From: Sphingomonas sp.
GTDB taxonomy: Bacteria > Pseudomonadota > Alphaproteobacteria > Sphingomonadales > Sphingomonadaceae
Length of the DNA: 64,000 nt
Assembly (NCBI GenBank): GCA_017304655.1
Contig: JAFKLY010000004.1
Location: 310,001 to 374,000 of the forward strand
Direction: 5' to 3'
Both the position numbers and the translations under genes were made by a program. This document shows positions 9,682 to 18,691 of the stretch, piece after piece. The notes under the pieces are model-generated. The model was not told the origin of the DNA, did no database searches, and saw only the letters and a list, made by a program, of their open reading frames with translations. Numbering within the stretch: position 1 is the stretch's first letter; each line of letters opens with the position of its first letter.

Positions 9682-10605
9682 TCAGCGCGCCTTGGCCAGG
9701 GCTGCTTCACGCGCAGCGCGCATCTGGGCGAAATCCTCACCGGCATGATAGCTGGAGCGGGTGAGCGGGCTGGAGGCGACCTGGAGGAAGCCCTTGGCCC
9801 GCGCGATGGCGGCATAGGCCTTGAAACCCTGCGGCGTGACGAACTCGATGACCGGCGCATGCTTGGGCGTCGGCCGCAGATACTGGCCCATCGTCAGGAA
9901 ATCGACGTCTGCCGAGCGCATGTCGTCCATCACCTGATGGACCTCCAGCCGCTCCTCGCCCAGCCCCAGCATGATGCCCGACTTGGTGAAGATCGACGGA
10001 TCGAGCTTCTTGACCGTCTCCAGCAGACGCAGCGAGGCGTAATAGCGCGCGCCGGGCCGAATGGTCGGGTAGAGGCGCGGCACGGTCTCCAGATTATGAT
10101 TGTAGACGTCCGGCCGGGCCGCAACGATTGCAGCCACCGCCGCCTCATGCTTGTTGCGGAAGTCCGGCGTCAGAATCTCGATGGTCGTTTGCGGCGTCGT
10201 GCGACGCAGCGCCTCGATGACCTTTACGAACTGCCCGGCTCCGCCATCGGGCAAATCGTCCCGGTCGACGGACGTGATGACGATATGCTCAAGCCCCATC
10301 TCCGCAGCGGCATCGGCCAGGTTCTGTGGCTCGCGGGCATCGACAGGGCGCGGCATCCCGGTCTTGACGTTGCAGAAGGCGCAGGCCCGCGTGCACACAT
10401 CGCCCAGGATCATCACCGTGGCGTGCTTCTTCGTCCAGCATTCGCCGATGTTCGGGCAGGCCGCTTCCTCACAGACCGTCGCCAGCCCCTTTTCACGCAT
10501 CAGCTTGCGGGTCGCTTCATAACCGGCGCTCACGGGCGCCTTGACGCGGATCCAGTCTGGCTTGCGGGGAGTGAGGCCGCGCGGATCGGAGGAGAGATCG
10601 TTCAT
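9682..10605 (-). CDS. lipA: Lipoyl synthase
   Basis: Radical SAM enzyme that inserts two sulfurs into the octanoyl group of octanoyl-ACP or of E2/H proteins to give lipoyl cofactor. The 307-residue protein shows both cluster motifs: the auxiliary CX4CX5C ([13 protein letters not shown]) and the radical-SAM CX3CX2C ([10 protein letters not shown]). The C-terminal region includes MTIGQYL-like and RSSYHAGE segments (here [11 protein letters not shown] and [10 protein letters not shown]). It is transcribed toward ratA/coq10 with a seven-base gap, so the two are probably co-transcribed. Confidence 0.97.
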   Translation of the reverse strand: MNDLSSDPRGLTPRKPDWIRVKAPVSAGYEATRKLMREKGLATVCEEAACPNIGECWTKKHATVMILGDVCTRACAFCNVKTGMPRPVDAREPQNLADAAAEMGLEHIVITSVDRDDLPDGGAGQFVKVIEALRRTTPQTTIEILTPDFRNKHEAAVAAIVAARPDVYNHNLETVPRLYPTIRPGARYYASLRLLETVKKLDPSIFTKSGIMLGLGEERLEVHQVMDDMRSADVDFLTMGQYLRPTPKHAPVIEFVTPQGFKAYAAIARAKGFLQVASSPLTRSSYHAGEDFAQMRAAREAALAKAR

Positions 10606-10670
10606 GGCGCCCAGATAGCGATCCGCGCGCCACCTTGCCAGCCCCGACGAAACTGGGCAGATCGATTCGC

Positions 10671-11309
10671 ATGGTCACATTCGCAAACATGCTCGAGGGC
10701 TATCACCGTTTCCGCGCCACCGGCTGGACGAACCAGCGCAGTCGCTGGAACGAACTGGCGGACGGACAAAGCCCCCGCGTCATGGTCATCGCCTGCTCGG
10801 ACAGCCGCGTCGATCCGGCGGAAATCTTCGACACGAACCCGGGCGAGATTTTCGTCGTCCGCAATGTGGCGGCGCTCGTCCCGCCGTTCGAGACGAGTCC
10901 CGGTCGCCATGGCGTCTCGGCCGCCGTCGAGTTCGCCGTCCAGTTTCTGAATGTCGAGGAAATCCTCGTGATGGGACACGGCCTGTGCGGCGGCTGCCAT
11001 GCGGCCCTCACGCGCGCGATGGAGGACGCAGCCCCCGGCGAAGGCGGGTTCGTCGCAAGCTGGATCTCGCTTCTGGACGATGCGCGTGATGAGGTTATCG
11101 CCCATCACGGCGCGGACATGGCGCACGCCGCCCGGGCTATGGAGCAGGCGGCAGTCAAGGTCAGCCTCGCCAATCTGCGGACCTTCCCCTGGATAAGGGA
11201 AAAGGAAGAGGACAACGTCTTGTCTCTAAAAGGCGCCTTTTTCGCGATTTCGGATGGGCTGCTGCACATACTTGACGAAGGGACGGGCCACTTCCAGCCT
11301 TATGAATGA
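10671..11309 (+). CDS. Beta-class carbonic anhydrase
   Basis: Zinc enzyme interconverting CO2 and bicarbonate. The 212-residue protein (ATG at 10671, [14 protein letters not shown]) has the zinc and catalytic residues of the beta class: Cys/Asp/Arg in ACSDSRVDP and His/Cys in [12 protein letters not shown] longer reading from TTG 10635 is possible but less likely. Its stop overlaps the next gene's start by eight bases, coupling them. It is divergent from lipA. Confidence 0.94.
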   Translation: MVTFANMLEGYHRFRATGWTNQRSRWNELADGQSPRVMVIACSDSRVDPAEIFDTNPGEIFVVRNVAALVPPFETSPGRHGVSAAVEFAVQFLNVEEILVMGHGLCGGCHAALTRAMEDAAPGEGGFVASWISLLDDARDEVIAHHGADMAHAARAMEQAAVKVSLANLRTFPWIREKEEDNVLSLKGAFFAISDGLLHILDEGTGHFQPYE

Positions 11310-11685
11310 TCCAATTCTGCTGTTCGTTTATGGATTGCTGATGTCTGGCGGATCCGGCTTCCGCGCGCTGGGTCTCGAGACCAAGGTGCGACGGCTCGGT
11401 CCGGAACGCGTCGCTGGGCGGCTCTATCACCTGGGGGATTATCCCGGATTGATCACCGGTCGTCACGGGCTCGTTCACGGCGAGCTTTTCAGCTTCAGCG
11501 ATCCGGCGCTTATCGAGGCTCTGGACGCATACGAACTTGCCGATCCGGACAATCCAGTGCGCTCGGAATATCGCCGAATCGAGGTAGACCTGCTGCACAG
11601 CGGCCAACGCGGTTGGACCTATGAGTATAATCGCTCGGTCAAGAACCGGCCGATCATTGCGACGGGGAACTGGCGCACGCGGTAA
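11302..11685 (+). CDS. Gamma-glutamylcyclotransferase-like (AIG2/GGCT fold) protein
   Basis: Small 127-residue protein of the gamma-glutamylcyclotransferase/AIG2 superfamily, whose members cyclise gamma-glutamyl groups to 5-oxoproline. The family substrate-binding loop appears as FVYGLLMSG near the N-terminus, followed by GRLYHLGDYPGL and a conserved acidic ALDAYELAD with the presumed catalytic Glu. ATG at 11302 overlaps the carbonic anhydrase stop by eight bases, so translation is probably coupled. The exact substrate is unknown. Confidence 0.82.
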   Translation: MNDPILLFVYGLLMSGGSGFRALGLETKVRRLGPERVAGRLYHLGDYPGLITGRHGLVHGELFSFSDPALIEALDAYELADPDNPVRSEYRRIEVDLLHSGQRGWTYEYNRSVKNRPIIATGNWRTR

Positions 11686-11719
11686 ACAGCCGTTGCGCGC
11701 CAGCCCCTCTATCAGCGAT

Positions 11720-13399
11720 TCAGCGCGTGAGCTTCTTGTAGGCAAGACGGGTCGGACGGTCCGCCGCGTCGCCCAGACGGCGGCGCTTGTCTTCCTCATA
11801 CATTTCGAAGTTGCCCTCGAACCATTCGACGTGGCTGTTGCCTTCGAAGGCGAGGATATGTGTCGCGAGACGATCGAGGAAGAACCGGTCGTGGCTGATC
11901 ACCACGGCGCAGCCGGCGAAATTCTCTAGCGCATCCTCGAGCGCGCGCAGCGTCTCGACGTCGAGATCGTTGGTCGGCTCGTCAAGCAGGAGGACGTTGC
12001 CACCCTCCTTGAGCATCTTGGCGAGGTGGACGCGGTTGCGCTCACCGCCTGAAAGCTGGCCGACCTTCTTCTGCTGGTCCACGCCCTTGAAGTTGAATGC
12101 GCCGACATAGGCCCGCGTCTGGATCTCGTGCTTGCCGATCGTCATCAGATCGTGCCCGCCGGAGATTTCCTCCCAGACATTGTGGTTGGGATCGAGGGAG
12201 TCGCGGCTCTGATCGACATAGCCGAGCTGCACAGTCTCACCCACCTTGATGCTGCCTTCGTCCGGCTGCTCCTGGCCAGTGATCAGCCGGAACAGGGTCG
12301 ACTTACCCGCACCATTGGGGCCGATGACGCCGACGATGCCGCCGGGCGGCAGCAGGAAATCGAGATTTTCGAACAGCAGCTTGTCGCCATAGCTCTTGGT
12401 CAGGCCCTTCGCCTCGATCACCTGCCCGCCGAGACGCTTGGGTGTCTGAATGACGATCTGGGCCTTGCCCGGTGCGCGATTCTCCTGCTTCTCGACCAGT
12501 TCGTCGAACGCGCGGATACGCGCCTTGCTCTTGGTCTGGCGCGCCTTGGGCGATTGCCTGATCCACTCCAGCTCTTCCTTGATCGCCTTCTGCCGGCCCG
12601 CTTCTTCGCGCTCTTCCTGCTCCATGCGCTTGGCCTTGGCTTCGAGCCAGGCGGAATAATTGCCCTCGAACGGGATGCCCCTGCCCCGGTCCAGTTCCAG
12701 CACCCAGCCCACGACATTGTCGAGGAAGTAGCGATCGTGGGTGACCAGGATCACGTTGCCGGTGTAGTTGATGAGATGCTGCTCCAGCCACTGAACGCTC
12801 TCGGCGTCGAGATGGTTGGTCGGTTCGTCGAGCAGCAGGATGTCGGGCTTCTCGAGCAGCAGGCGGCACAGCGCGATGCGGCGCTTCTCACCGCCGGAGA
12901 GATTTTCCACGCTCCAGTCGCCCGGCGGGCAACGCAGCGCCTCCATGGCGATCTCGAGCTGATTATCGAGCGTCCAGCCATCGACCGCGTCGATCTTTTC
13001 CTGAAGTTCGCCCATCTCGGTCATCAGGGCGTCGAAATCGACATCCTCCGGCGGATCGCCCATGATGTTGCTGATCTCGTTGAAACGGTCGACCAGATCC
13101 GCGACGCCGCGCACGCCATCCTTCACATTCTCGATCACCGTCTTGCTGGCGTCGAGCTGCGGCTCCTGCGCGAGATAGCCGACCTTGATGCCCTCACCCG
13201 CCCAGGCCTCGCCCTGAAACTCGGTGTCCAGGCCGGCGATCACCTTCATCAGGGTCGACTTGCCGGCGCCGTTGACGCCGATCACCGCGATCTTCGTGCC
13301 GGGCAGGAACTGGAGGTGGATATTGTTGAAAACCGGCTTCTGGGCACCGGGGAAGGTCTTGGTGAGACCCTTCATGACGAAGCTGTACTGGACGGCCAT
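11720..13399 (-). CDS. ettA: ABC-F translational throttle protein EttA
   Basis: Soluble ABC-F ATPase that binds the ribosomal E site and gates entry into elongation according to ATP/ADP level. The 559 residues contain two nucleotide-binding domains: Walker A motifs GVNGAGKSTLMK and GPNGAGKSTLFR, signature motifs LSGGEKRRIAL and LSGGERNRVHL, and LLLDEPTNHLDAES. Between them lies the charged linker with KQSPKARQTKSKAR-like sequence typical of EttA. ATG 13399 (MAVQYSFVMKGLTK) is preceded by AGAAGGACC; an upstream in-frame extension of 45 codons is not EttA-like. Confidence 0.95.
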   Translation of the reverse strand: MAVQYSFVMKGLTKTFPGAQKPVFNNIHLQFLPGTKIAVIGVNGAGKSTLMKVIAGLDTEFQGEAWAGEGIKVGYLAQEPQLDASKTVIENVKDGVRGVADLVDRFNEISNIMGDPPEDVDFDALMTEMGELQEKIDAVDGWTLDNQLEIAMEALRCPPGDWSVENLSGGEKRRIALCRLLLEKPDILLLDEPTNHLDAESVQWLEQHLINYTGNVILVTHDRYFLDNVVGWVLELDRGRGIPFEGNYSAWLEAKAKRMEQEEREEAGRQKAIKEELEWIRQSPKARQTKSKARIRAFDELVEKQENRAPGKAQIVIQTPKRLGGQVIEAKGLTKSYGDKLLFENLDFLLPPGGIVGVIGPNGAGKSTLFRLITGQEQPDEGSIKVGETVQLGYVDQSRDSLDPNHNVWEEISGGHDLMTIGKHEIQTRAYVGAFNFKGVDQQKKVGQLSGGERNRVHLAKMLKEGGNVLLLDEPTNDLDVETLRALEDALENFAGCAVVISHDRFFLDRLATHILAFEGNSHVEWFEGNFEMYEEDKRRRLGDAADRPTRLAYKKLTR

Positions 13400-13549
13400 C
13401 GGAATCGGTCCTTCTGGAAGGCAAGGCGCTGTTTTCGGGAATCCGCGCCCGGTTAGCGGAGGGAGCGCTGGTTGGCAAATGCCAGCTGCATCACGCGTCT
13501 CGCTGTGCTCGCAATTGCTTTCCAATGCGGGCATTTAACCGATCCAAAG

Positions 13550-13566
13550 ATGTTGCGCCGCAACAT
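13550..13566. promoter_or_regulatory. 17-bp perfect palindrome between divergent genes
   Basis: ATGTTGCG-C-CGCAACAT reads identically on both strands and lies 110 bases before the small lipoprotein gene and 150 bases before ettA on the other strand. The one-base centre cannot form a full hairpin, so a protein-binding operator is more likely than a terminator. No binder is identifiable. Confidence 0.45.
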
Positions 13567-13675
13567 TTTCTAATTGGTTCGGTTGATAAGACTATTGATT
13601 TCCCCGCTGCACGCGGTATTTGGGCGGCTCGTGCCCTTCGGTGGAGCACGCACTTTGCTATGGGAGCCAAATAAG

Positions 13676-13891
13676 ATGAACAAGTTTGCTGTGGCCTTCG
13701 CCGCTGCCACGCTGATGAGCCTGGCCGCGTGCGGCGAGAAGCCGGCTGCTGAGTCGAACAACGCGACGAACGAAGTCGTGGTGAACGAGCTTGAGAACGC
13801 TGCGAACGCCGCCGACAACGCCGCGAACGCTGCTGGCAACGCTGCCAACGCTGCGAACGCCGCTGCCAACGCGACCAACGCTGCGGAGTAA
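13676..13891 (+). CDS. Small alanine-zipper-like lipoprotein
   Basis: 71-residue protein with a lipoprotein signal peptide (MNKFAVAFAAATLMSLAAC; lipobox SLAAC, lipidated Cys at 19). The mature part is mostly Asn/Ala: from about residue 40 it repeats a seven-residue unit of the type NAANAAX four times (ending D, G, N, N). Heptad alanine repeats form alanine-zipper coiled coils, as in Lpp, but the C-terminus here is AAE without the peptidoglycan-linking Lys of Lpp. ATG 13676 follows GGGAGCC. An intrinsic terminator follows at 13927. Function unknown; a free outer-membrane structural lipoprotein is an inference. Confidence 0.82.
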   Translation: MNKFAVAFAAATLMSLAACGEKPAAESNNATNEVVVNELENAANAADNAANAAGNAANAANAAANATNAAE

Positions 13892-13926
13892 TTGCAGACG
13901 GGCTTCGGCCTGATCTAGCAACACCG

Positions 13927-13961
13927 AAGGGCGGCTCCGCATGTGCGGTGCCGCCCTTTCC
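13927..13961 (+). terminator. Intrinsic terminator after small lipoprotein gene
   Basis: Inverted repeat AAGGGCGGC ... GCCGCCCTT with a 14-base loop, followed by TTCCGTTT, 36 bases after the lipoprotein stop. Confidence 0.8.
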
Positions 13962-14013
13962 GTTTCACCGACACCGGGTTTCATGCAGGCTGACTGTCAT
14001 CACCGGTCGGTAT

Positions 14014-14037
14014 TTTTGCCAACGCTTTTGCCAACGC
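14014..14037. repeat. 12-bp tandem duplication
   Basis: TTTTGCCAACGC occurs twice head to tail, followed by TTTTG, 45 bases before tRNA-Pro. It looks like a simple slippage duplication. Confidence 0.8.
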
Positions 14038-14081
14038 TTTTGATTGCCGCGCCCATCCGGCTCGGCTAAGCGGGCGGCCGT

Positions 14082-14161
<80 letters not shown>

Positions 14162-14266
14162 TCCTGACATTTCCAGCGAGCAAGCGGAGCGAACGATCGT
14201 TTGCCTCACACCAAATCGACCGACCGCGGATGGCGCGCCCAGATGCGTCCGCCGGCTTTCAGAAAA

Positions 14267-14342
14267 TGGTGGGCCCGGCAGGACTCGAACCCGCAACCTA
14301 GCCGTTATGAGCGGCCAGCTCTAACCATTGAGCTACAGGCCC
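14267..14342 (-). tRNA. tRNA with CAT anticodon, probably tRNA-Ile2 (lysidine type)
   Basis: 76 nt with encoded CCA. The acceptor stem GGGCCTG pairs with CGGGCCC, T-loop GGTTCGAGTCC, anticodon loop CTCATAA. CAT tRNAs can be Met or Ile2; here base pairs 4-69 and 5-68 are both C-G, the determinants by which TilS is known to distinguish tRNA-Ile2 from elongator tRNA-Met. The Ile2 assignment is therefore favoured. Confidence 0.85.
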
Positions 14343-14573
14343 CGATCCCCAGCTGAGGCGGGTCAGCGAGGCGTTAGCCCGCCCCCTGCCCTATTGGCAA
14401 GCACCGATCCGTTCAGCTGCGGTCGCGCAGCGCACAGCGCAGCCCGTAGGCATACATCGGGTGACACCCGTGCTGATTCGGCGCCCCGAATAATCTCACT
14501 TACGCAGCGATAGGTGGCTCGAAGCCCGACTTCGCGCCCGCTCCGCCCTCAAGCAAAGCCCCGAACCGGCCTC

Positions 14574-16337
14574 TTAGCCCTGATTTTCCCGATCGCCGTC
14601 AGCGGCGGCGGCCACCGGCAGTGTCAGGCTGAAGCTCTCAGGCCCGATCTCGAACAATCCGCCCAGATGCGTCGCGATGCCGCGCACGAGCTTAAGCGTA
14701 AACGCCAGACCAAGCGGCGGTGCCTCGCGCAACTTCTGGTCAACCAGATCACCATGATCCAGCAGGGCATCTGCCGTGAGATTGCGCAGGGCCTCCGGGC
14801 GCTGCAGCCGCAGTTCCAGAGCCGTCCCCGCCGCGCTCACATCCAGCGAGAGGCTAAGCGCCTCCTCAGGTGCAAGGGCAGAAAATCCAGCACGCAGCAG
14901 ATGCGTCAGCATACGGTCCGTCTGGGCGCGGTCCCCAACCACTTTCGGCAGATATGGCGCGATGGAGAATTGGACGGGCGACTCTCCTGCCCGAGCAAAC
15001 AGGGCGATGATCGCGCTCAGCATCGACCCCAGATCGAGATGCTCGCTATGACTGCGATAGTCGCCTCGTTCGATGCGGCTGGCGAGGTCCAGATCCTCGA
15101 AGGTTCCCAGCAACGAGCGAGCGTCGACCAGGATGCGCTGGGCCATGTCCCGATAGGCCATCGACACAGGCCCCAGAAGCTGCGCGTCGATCATTTCCGC
15201 ATAGCCGTGGATGGCGTTGAGCGGCGTTCGCAGTTCGTGGATGAGTTGGCGCGTGCTGGCCGCAGACAATCCCGACCAGCCATCCTCCGGCGCTGCGGTG
15301 CGCACGAGCCCTTCATGCGCATATTCGCGCCGTGCGGCACCGGCATAGCCGAGGAACCGGCCGCTGGCCCGGTCGAAACGCGGCTCAGCCGACATGCGCC
15401 AGGCGCCTTCCAGCGCGCCTTCGCCAATCGTGAAGCGCGCATTCTGAAAAGCGGCGCGGCGGCGAAACGCGCCCAAGGCCGTGCCGTCGGCGCCGTTGCG
15501 ACTGTCGAGTGCCGGCGCGCCTATGCTCAGCCCCACCGAAGCGGCTCGATGAGCGCCGGACGTGAGACGCAGAACGCCGCCCACATCCGTTTCGAACGCG
15601 AAGGCATTGACCGGTGCGGGAAGCGTCGGGATTAGATCCATGGCCTCAAGATCGGTTGCCACAACCGGTTCGGGCTGGGCGGCAGAGATCTCATCTGCCG
15701 GCGTATCCGCGTCCTGCCGGTGCGTGCGCGCTTCGGTAAAGCGCTCGATGCGTTCAACGATGCGGACAATCTGGCTTTGCTCGTCGGCGTCGGCCTCATC
15801 CCTTGTGTCACTGTCTGCCGCGCCAGCGCCGGCAACGTCGTCGACCATATCGACGAACGGCTGTTCGACCGGAACGAGCGAGGTCAGGGCCATATCGACA
15901 TTGCCGAACTGACGCAGGGTCGCTTCCGCCAACGGCTCAAGATCGGCACGGCGGCGCAGCACGCTCCGCGCCAGCGGTCCCAGGTCTGGAATGATGGCCG
16001 CCCAGTCCGCATCGCTCAGATGCACCTGAGCCATCATCGCAGCGACCAGCGTGGGATGATCCTGGCTCAGCAGTCGGACCAGCCCCGGCGACCGCAGTCG
16101 GCTGCCCAGTTCCACCACCGAGGCAATGCGCTGATCCAGGCTGATATGCGGACGCATCTGCGCGACGAGATCGAGAATGGCCTGCCGGTCGCCCTCGTCC
16201 AGCGCATTGGCTGTGCTGGCGCCGGACACATCATATTGAGCAAGCAAGTCAATGCACTGCCGCCAGCGTGTTACCGTGGCACCCGTGCCCTCGCTCATAT
16301 TCGCGAGCACGGTCCGCAGAAGATCATTGAAACGCAT
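14574..16337 (-). CDS. Histidine kinase-like protein with degenerate ATPase domain
   Basis: 587-residue soluble protein. Residues 1-150 form a helical region of the kind seen in alphaproteobacterial DUF2336-like N-termini, 150-240 is acidic and low-complexity, 245-340 is PAS-like, and a clear HisKA box follows with candidate phospho-acceptor His367 (STRQLIHELRTPLNAIHGYA). The C-terminal HATPase-like region keeps a late glycine box (PPLGLAFTLKLVRGIATHLGG), but the N-box reads DRMLTHLLRAGFSAL with no Asn, and no DxGxG is visible. It may be a pseudokinase or phosphotransfer hub. No response regulator is adjacent; it is divergent from the Lrp-type gene. Confidence 0.8.
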   Translation of the reverse strand: MRFNDLLRTVLANMSEGTGATVTRWRQCIDLLAQYDVSGASTANALDEGDRQAILDLVAQMRPHISLDQRIASVVELGSRLRSPGLVRLLSQDHPTLVAAMMAQVHLSDADWAAIIPDLGPLARSVLRRRADLEPLAEATLRQFGNVDMALTSLVPVEQPFVDMVDDVAGAGAADSDTRDEADADEQSQIVRIVERIERFTEARTHRQDADTPADEISAAQPEPVVATDLEAMDLIPTLPAPVNAFAFETDVGGVLRLTSGAHRAASVGLSIGAPALDSRNGADGTALGAFRRRAAFQNARFTIGEGALEGAWRMSAEPRFDRASGRFLGYAGAARREYAHEGLVRTAAPEDGWSGLSAASTRQLIHELRTPLNAIHGYAEMIDAQLLGPVSMAYRDMAQRILVDARSLLGTFEDLDLASRIERGDYRSHSEHLDLGSMLSAIIALFARAGESPVQFSIAPYLPKVVGDRAQTDRMLTHLLRAGFSALAPEEALSLSLDVSAAGTALELRLQRPEALRNLTADALLDHGDLVDQKLREAPPLGLAFTLKLVRGIATHLGGLFEIGPESFSLTLPVAAAADGDRENQG

Positions 16338-16412
16338 GCCCGGTCAGTCCCCGTTCGTTAACGTGCGAGTAACTCTGCGCGACCGGGCGCACTAGCTGCA
16401 AAAAATGGGACG

Positions 16413-16458
16413 TTGCATTGTGGGACAATTGCATTGTAGCGACATTATCTTGTGATAT
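16413..16458 (+). promoter_or_regulatory. Promoter-like region with two direct repeats before Lrp gene
   Basis: TTGCATTGT occurs at 16413 and again at 16429, a 16-base period. The second copy could serve as a -35 (TTGCAT) with TGATAT at 16453-16458 as a -10, 18 bases apart, placing the start about 25 bases before the regulator's ATG. The repeats may be the regulator's own operator; this is inference. Confidence 0.4.
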
Positions 16459-16489
16459 AGCTGGCTCCAGCGAAAGGAAATGTCAGGCT

Positions 16490-16963
16490 ATGCCGGGCAC
16501 CGCCATCGACGACATTGATCTCAAGATTCTTGACGCGCTCCAGACCGACGGTCGTATGACAAATGTTGATCTCGCCGCCAAGGTCGGCCTGACCGCGCCG
16601 CCTTGCCTGCGCCGGGTGCGGACGCTGGAAGAGCGCGGCTATATCGCCTCCTATCATGCCCATCTCGATCCGGTTGCGCTTGGCTACACCATCACAGTGT
16701 TCGCCATGGTGAGCCTCAAGAGCCAGGCGGAAGCGGATCTGCGGGCCTTTGAAACCTATGTGGCGGAGCTGCCTGAAGTCCGCGAATGCCACATGCTCAA
16801 CGGCGAAATCGATTTCGTGCTGAAAGTTGTCGCACGGGATCTGCGCAGCTTTCAGCAATTCCTGACCTCGAAGCTGACGCAAGCCCCGAACGTGGCCAGC
16901 GTCAAGACATCGCTCACGATCCGCACATCCAAGAATCTGCCCGGCGTGCCTGTCGAAGGGTAA
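16490..16963 (+). CDS. Lrp/AsnC-family transcriptional regulator
   Basis: 157-residue feast/famine regulator. The N-terminal winged HTH is plain (DLKILDALQTDGRMTNVDLA then LTAPPCLRRVRTLEERGYI), and the C-terminal RAM/ligand-binding domain runs from about residue 70 (VFAMVSLKSQAEADLRAFE, VRECHMLNGEIDFVLKV). ATG 16490 was chosen because it opens directly into the conserved fold; 24 codons upstream are in frame but unlike the family. The effector is probably an amino acid, unknown. A shared terminator hairpin follows. Confidence 0.92.
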   Translation: MPGTAIDDIDLKILDALQTDGRMTNVDLAAKVGLTAPPCLRRVRTLEERGYIASYHAHLDPVALGYTITVFAMVSLKSQAEADLRAFETYVAELPEVRECHMLNGEIDFVLKVVARDLRSFQQFLTSKLTQAPNVASVKTSLTIRTSKNLPGVPVEG

Positions 16964-16975
16964 TTGCCTCGTCGC

Positions 16976-17011
16976 AATGAAAAACGCCGGCGGAAGCGAT
17001 CCGCCGGCGTT
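16976..17011 (-). terminator. Terminator between convergent genes
   Basis: AACGCCGGCGGA ... TCCGCCGGCGTT, a 12-base-pair stem with a five-base loop. On the minus strand it runs into TTTTT, so it mainly ends the periplasmic repeat-protein transcript; it may also stop the Lrp transcript. Confidence 0.85.
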
Positions 17012-17035
17012 CACACTTGAAGACCGAAGCGACGG

Positions 17036-18328
17036 TCAGGCGGTCGGCGCGTTCACCCAGACCGACCAGAGATCTGCGATCTTGCGGCGGAGCGGACCGT
17101 TGACCTTGCCGAAGGCTTCCAGCGCGCCAGCCTTGTCGCCAGACCTGGCGAGGGCGATGCCAAGGCGCGTGTTGACCTCGTCCGCGTCCACACCGCCCTT
17201 CTGCAAGGCAAGGCGATAGAGCGTGGCAGCCTTGGCATAATCGCCATAGCTCATGAAAGCGTTGCCCGTGCCGGCTGCCGGCTTGCCGGTGGCGGCGGCC
17301 GCAGCGGCTTTCTCGGAGGCAGGCAGCGAGGCCTGATCCTTGGGCACCGCAGCCGTCGCCAGCTTGTAGAGGTCGTCGAGCGCCGTCTTGTCGACCTCGC
17401 CGCTCGTACGGCCGCGCTCGATAACCGACTTCACTTCGCCCGGAAGGCCGACGCGCCACGCGGCTTCAGCATATTCATTGTAGCTATAGGCATTCTGCAG
17501 GGACTTGCTGGCAGCCATCAGGCGCAGAATGTCGAGGTTCTCGTCGCGCGACATGTTCGGATTGTCGTCCTGCAAACCGCGCAGTGCAAAACGCCAATTG
17601 TCGGTGGTTCCAGCCTTGGCGAGAGTCAGCTTGGCCCATTCCGGAAAGCTGGGATCCTTGGCGAAACCGGCCATCTTGAAGCCGCGATTATACCAGCTCG
17701 GGTCGACAGGCGCGCCGCTGGCGGCCTGGAGTTCGATCGCCTTCTTCAGGTGCGGCAGGCCCTGCGCCACCAGTGCCTTGCCGGCCGGCGAGAACTGGTT
17801 GTTGGTGATCTGATTCTGCGCTTCGTTGAAATAGGTTTCCGCCACGAAGACTTCCGGGCTCGGGCCGCCATAGCCGGCCTGGGCAGCAGCCAGCAGATGC
17901 GTGCGTGCGCCCGGATAATCCTTGGCGTTCAGAGCGAACTGACCGACGAAGAAGTGATATTTCGCTGCGTCGGCGGGAGCTGCCAGGCCGGAATCCAGCA
18001 TGGTCTCAAGCCCCTTGCGCTGCATTCCCTCGTCCTTGAGGTTCAGGCCCACGGTGAGCATGAAGTTGCCGAGGTAGAACTTGTCGTCCGGCTTGGTCGC
18101 GGTCGCTTCGGACTCCGCAATCTTGGTCTTCGCGCCGGCGAAATCGCTGGCGGCGATCAGCTTCTGGATTTCCTGTGCACTCGCCATGAAGGCCTTGCTC
18201 GGCGAGAGCTTCGGGCCGGCGTCAGCCTTCTTGTCTTCCTTGGCCGCCATGGCAGCCGATGGCACGACCATCCCGACCGAAACGGCCGCAAGCACAAGCG
18301 ACAAGGCAGTGGTAGGCAACAGGCGCAT
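17036..18328 (-). CDS. Exported tetratricopeptide-like repeat protein
   Basis: 430 residues with a Sec signal peptide (MRLLPTTALSLVLAAVSVGM ending at AMA, about residue 28). The mature protein is helical and rich in Ala, Lys and Asp, with TPR-like units such as KYHFFVGQFALNAKDYPGARTHL, and near the C-terminus GDYAKAATLYRLALQKG and TRLGIALARSGDKAGALEAF. TPR repeats mediate protein contacts, so a periplasmic scaffold is likely. A strong ribosome site (GGAGG) precedes ATG 18328. No specific function is recognisable. Confidence 0.82.
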   Translation of the reverse strand: MRLLPTTALSLVLAAVSVGMVVPSAAMAAKEDKKADAGPKLSPSKAFMASAQEIQKLIAASDFAGAKTKIAESEATATKPDDKFYLGNFMLTVGLNLKDEGMQRKGLETMLDSGLAAPADAAKYHFFVGQFALNAKDYPGARTHLLAAAQAGYGGPSPEVFVAETYFNEAQNQITNNQFSPAGKALVAQGLPHLKKAIELQAASGAPVDPSWYNRGFKMAGFAKDPSFPEWAKLTLAKAGTTDNWRFALRGLQDDNPNMSRDENLDILRLMAASKSLQNAYSYNEYAEAAWRVGLPGEVKSVIERGRTSGEVDKTALDDLYKLATAAVPKDQASLPASEKAAAAAATGKPAAGTGNAFMSYGDYAKAATLYRLALQKGGVDADEVNTRLGIALARSGDKAGALEAFGKVNGPLRRKIADLWSVWVNAPTA

Positions 18329-18691
18329 CGATCATTCCTCCAAACTAAGACTGACAGTCCGGCTCTCCGGTCGCCGCGGATCGACAGGCAGACACATGTC
18401 ACAAAAATGACCATGGCGATGAGCGCGTGAACGGCAATTGAATGGCGCTATAGTGATGCATTGCGGGCTTGTCATTCGCAAGACTTCGTATGGTCGCAGC
18501 CAAGGCACGGAATGTCGACGATGACACCCCATCGCGCGCCTTGGGGAGGCACGCAGGTTACGGAAAGCGCCAGGGCTGCGCCCAAGGGGGGCATCCAGCG
18601 GGAGCCGGGGTCCTTTTTGCTGGCAATCGGGGTGTCCGGCGTCTAGTCAGGTCCATCCAAATTCCCATGCAACAGACATAAGAGAAAACGC
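18329..18691. other. Divergent intergenic region upstream of gyrA
   Basis: 363 bases between the divergent repeat-protein gene and gyrA. No credible coding sequence is seen. It must carry both promoters. A small dyad GTCA-N6-TGAC occurs near 18399, and C/G-rich stretches around 18570-18620 could fold in the gyrA leader. Nothing more specific can be supported. Confidence 0.6.
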
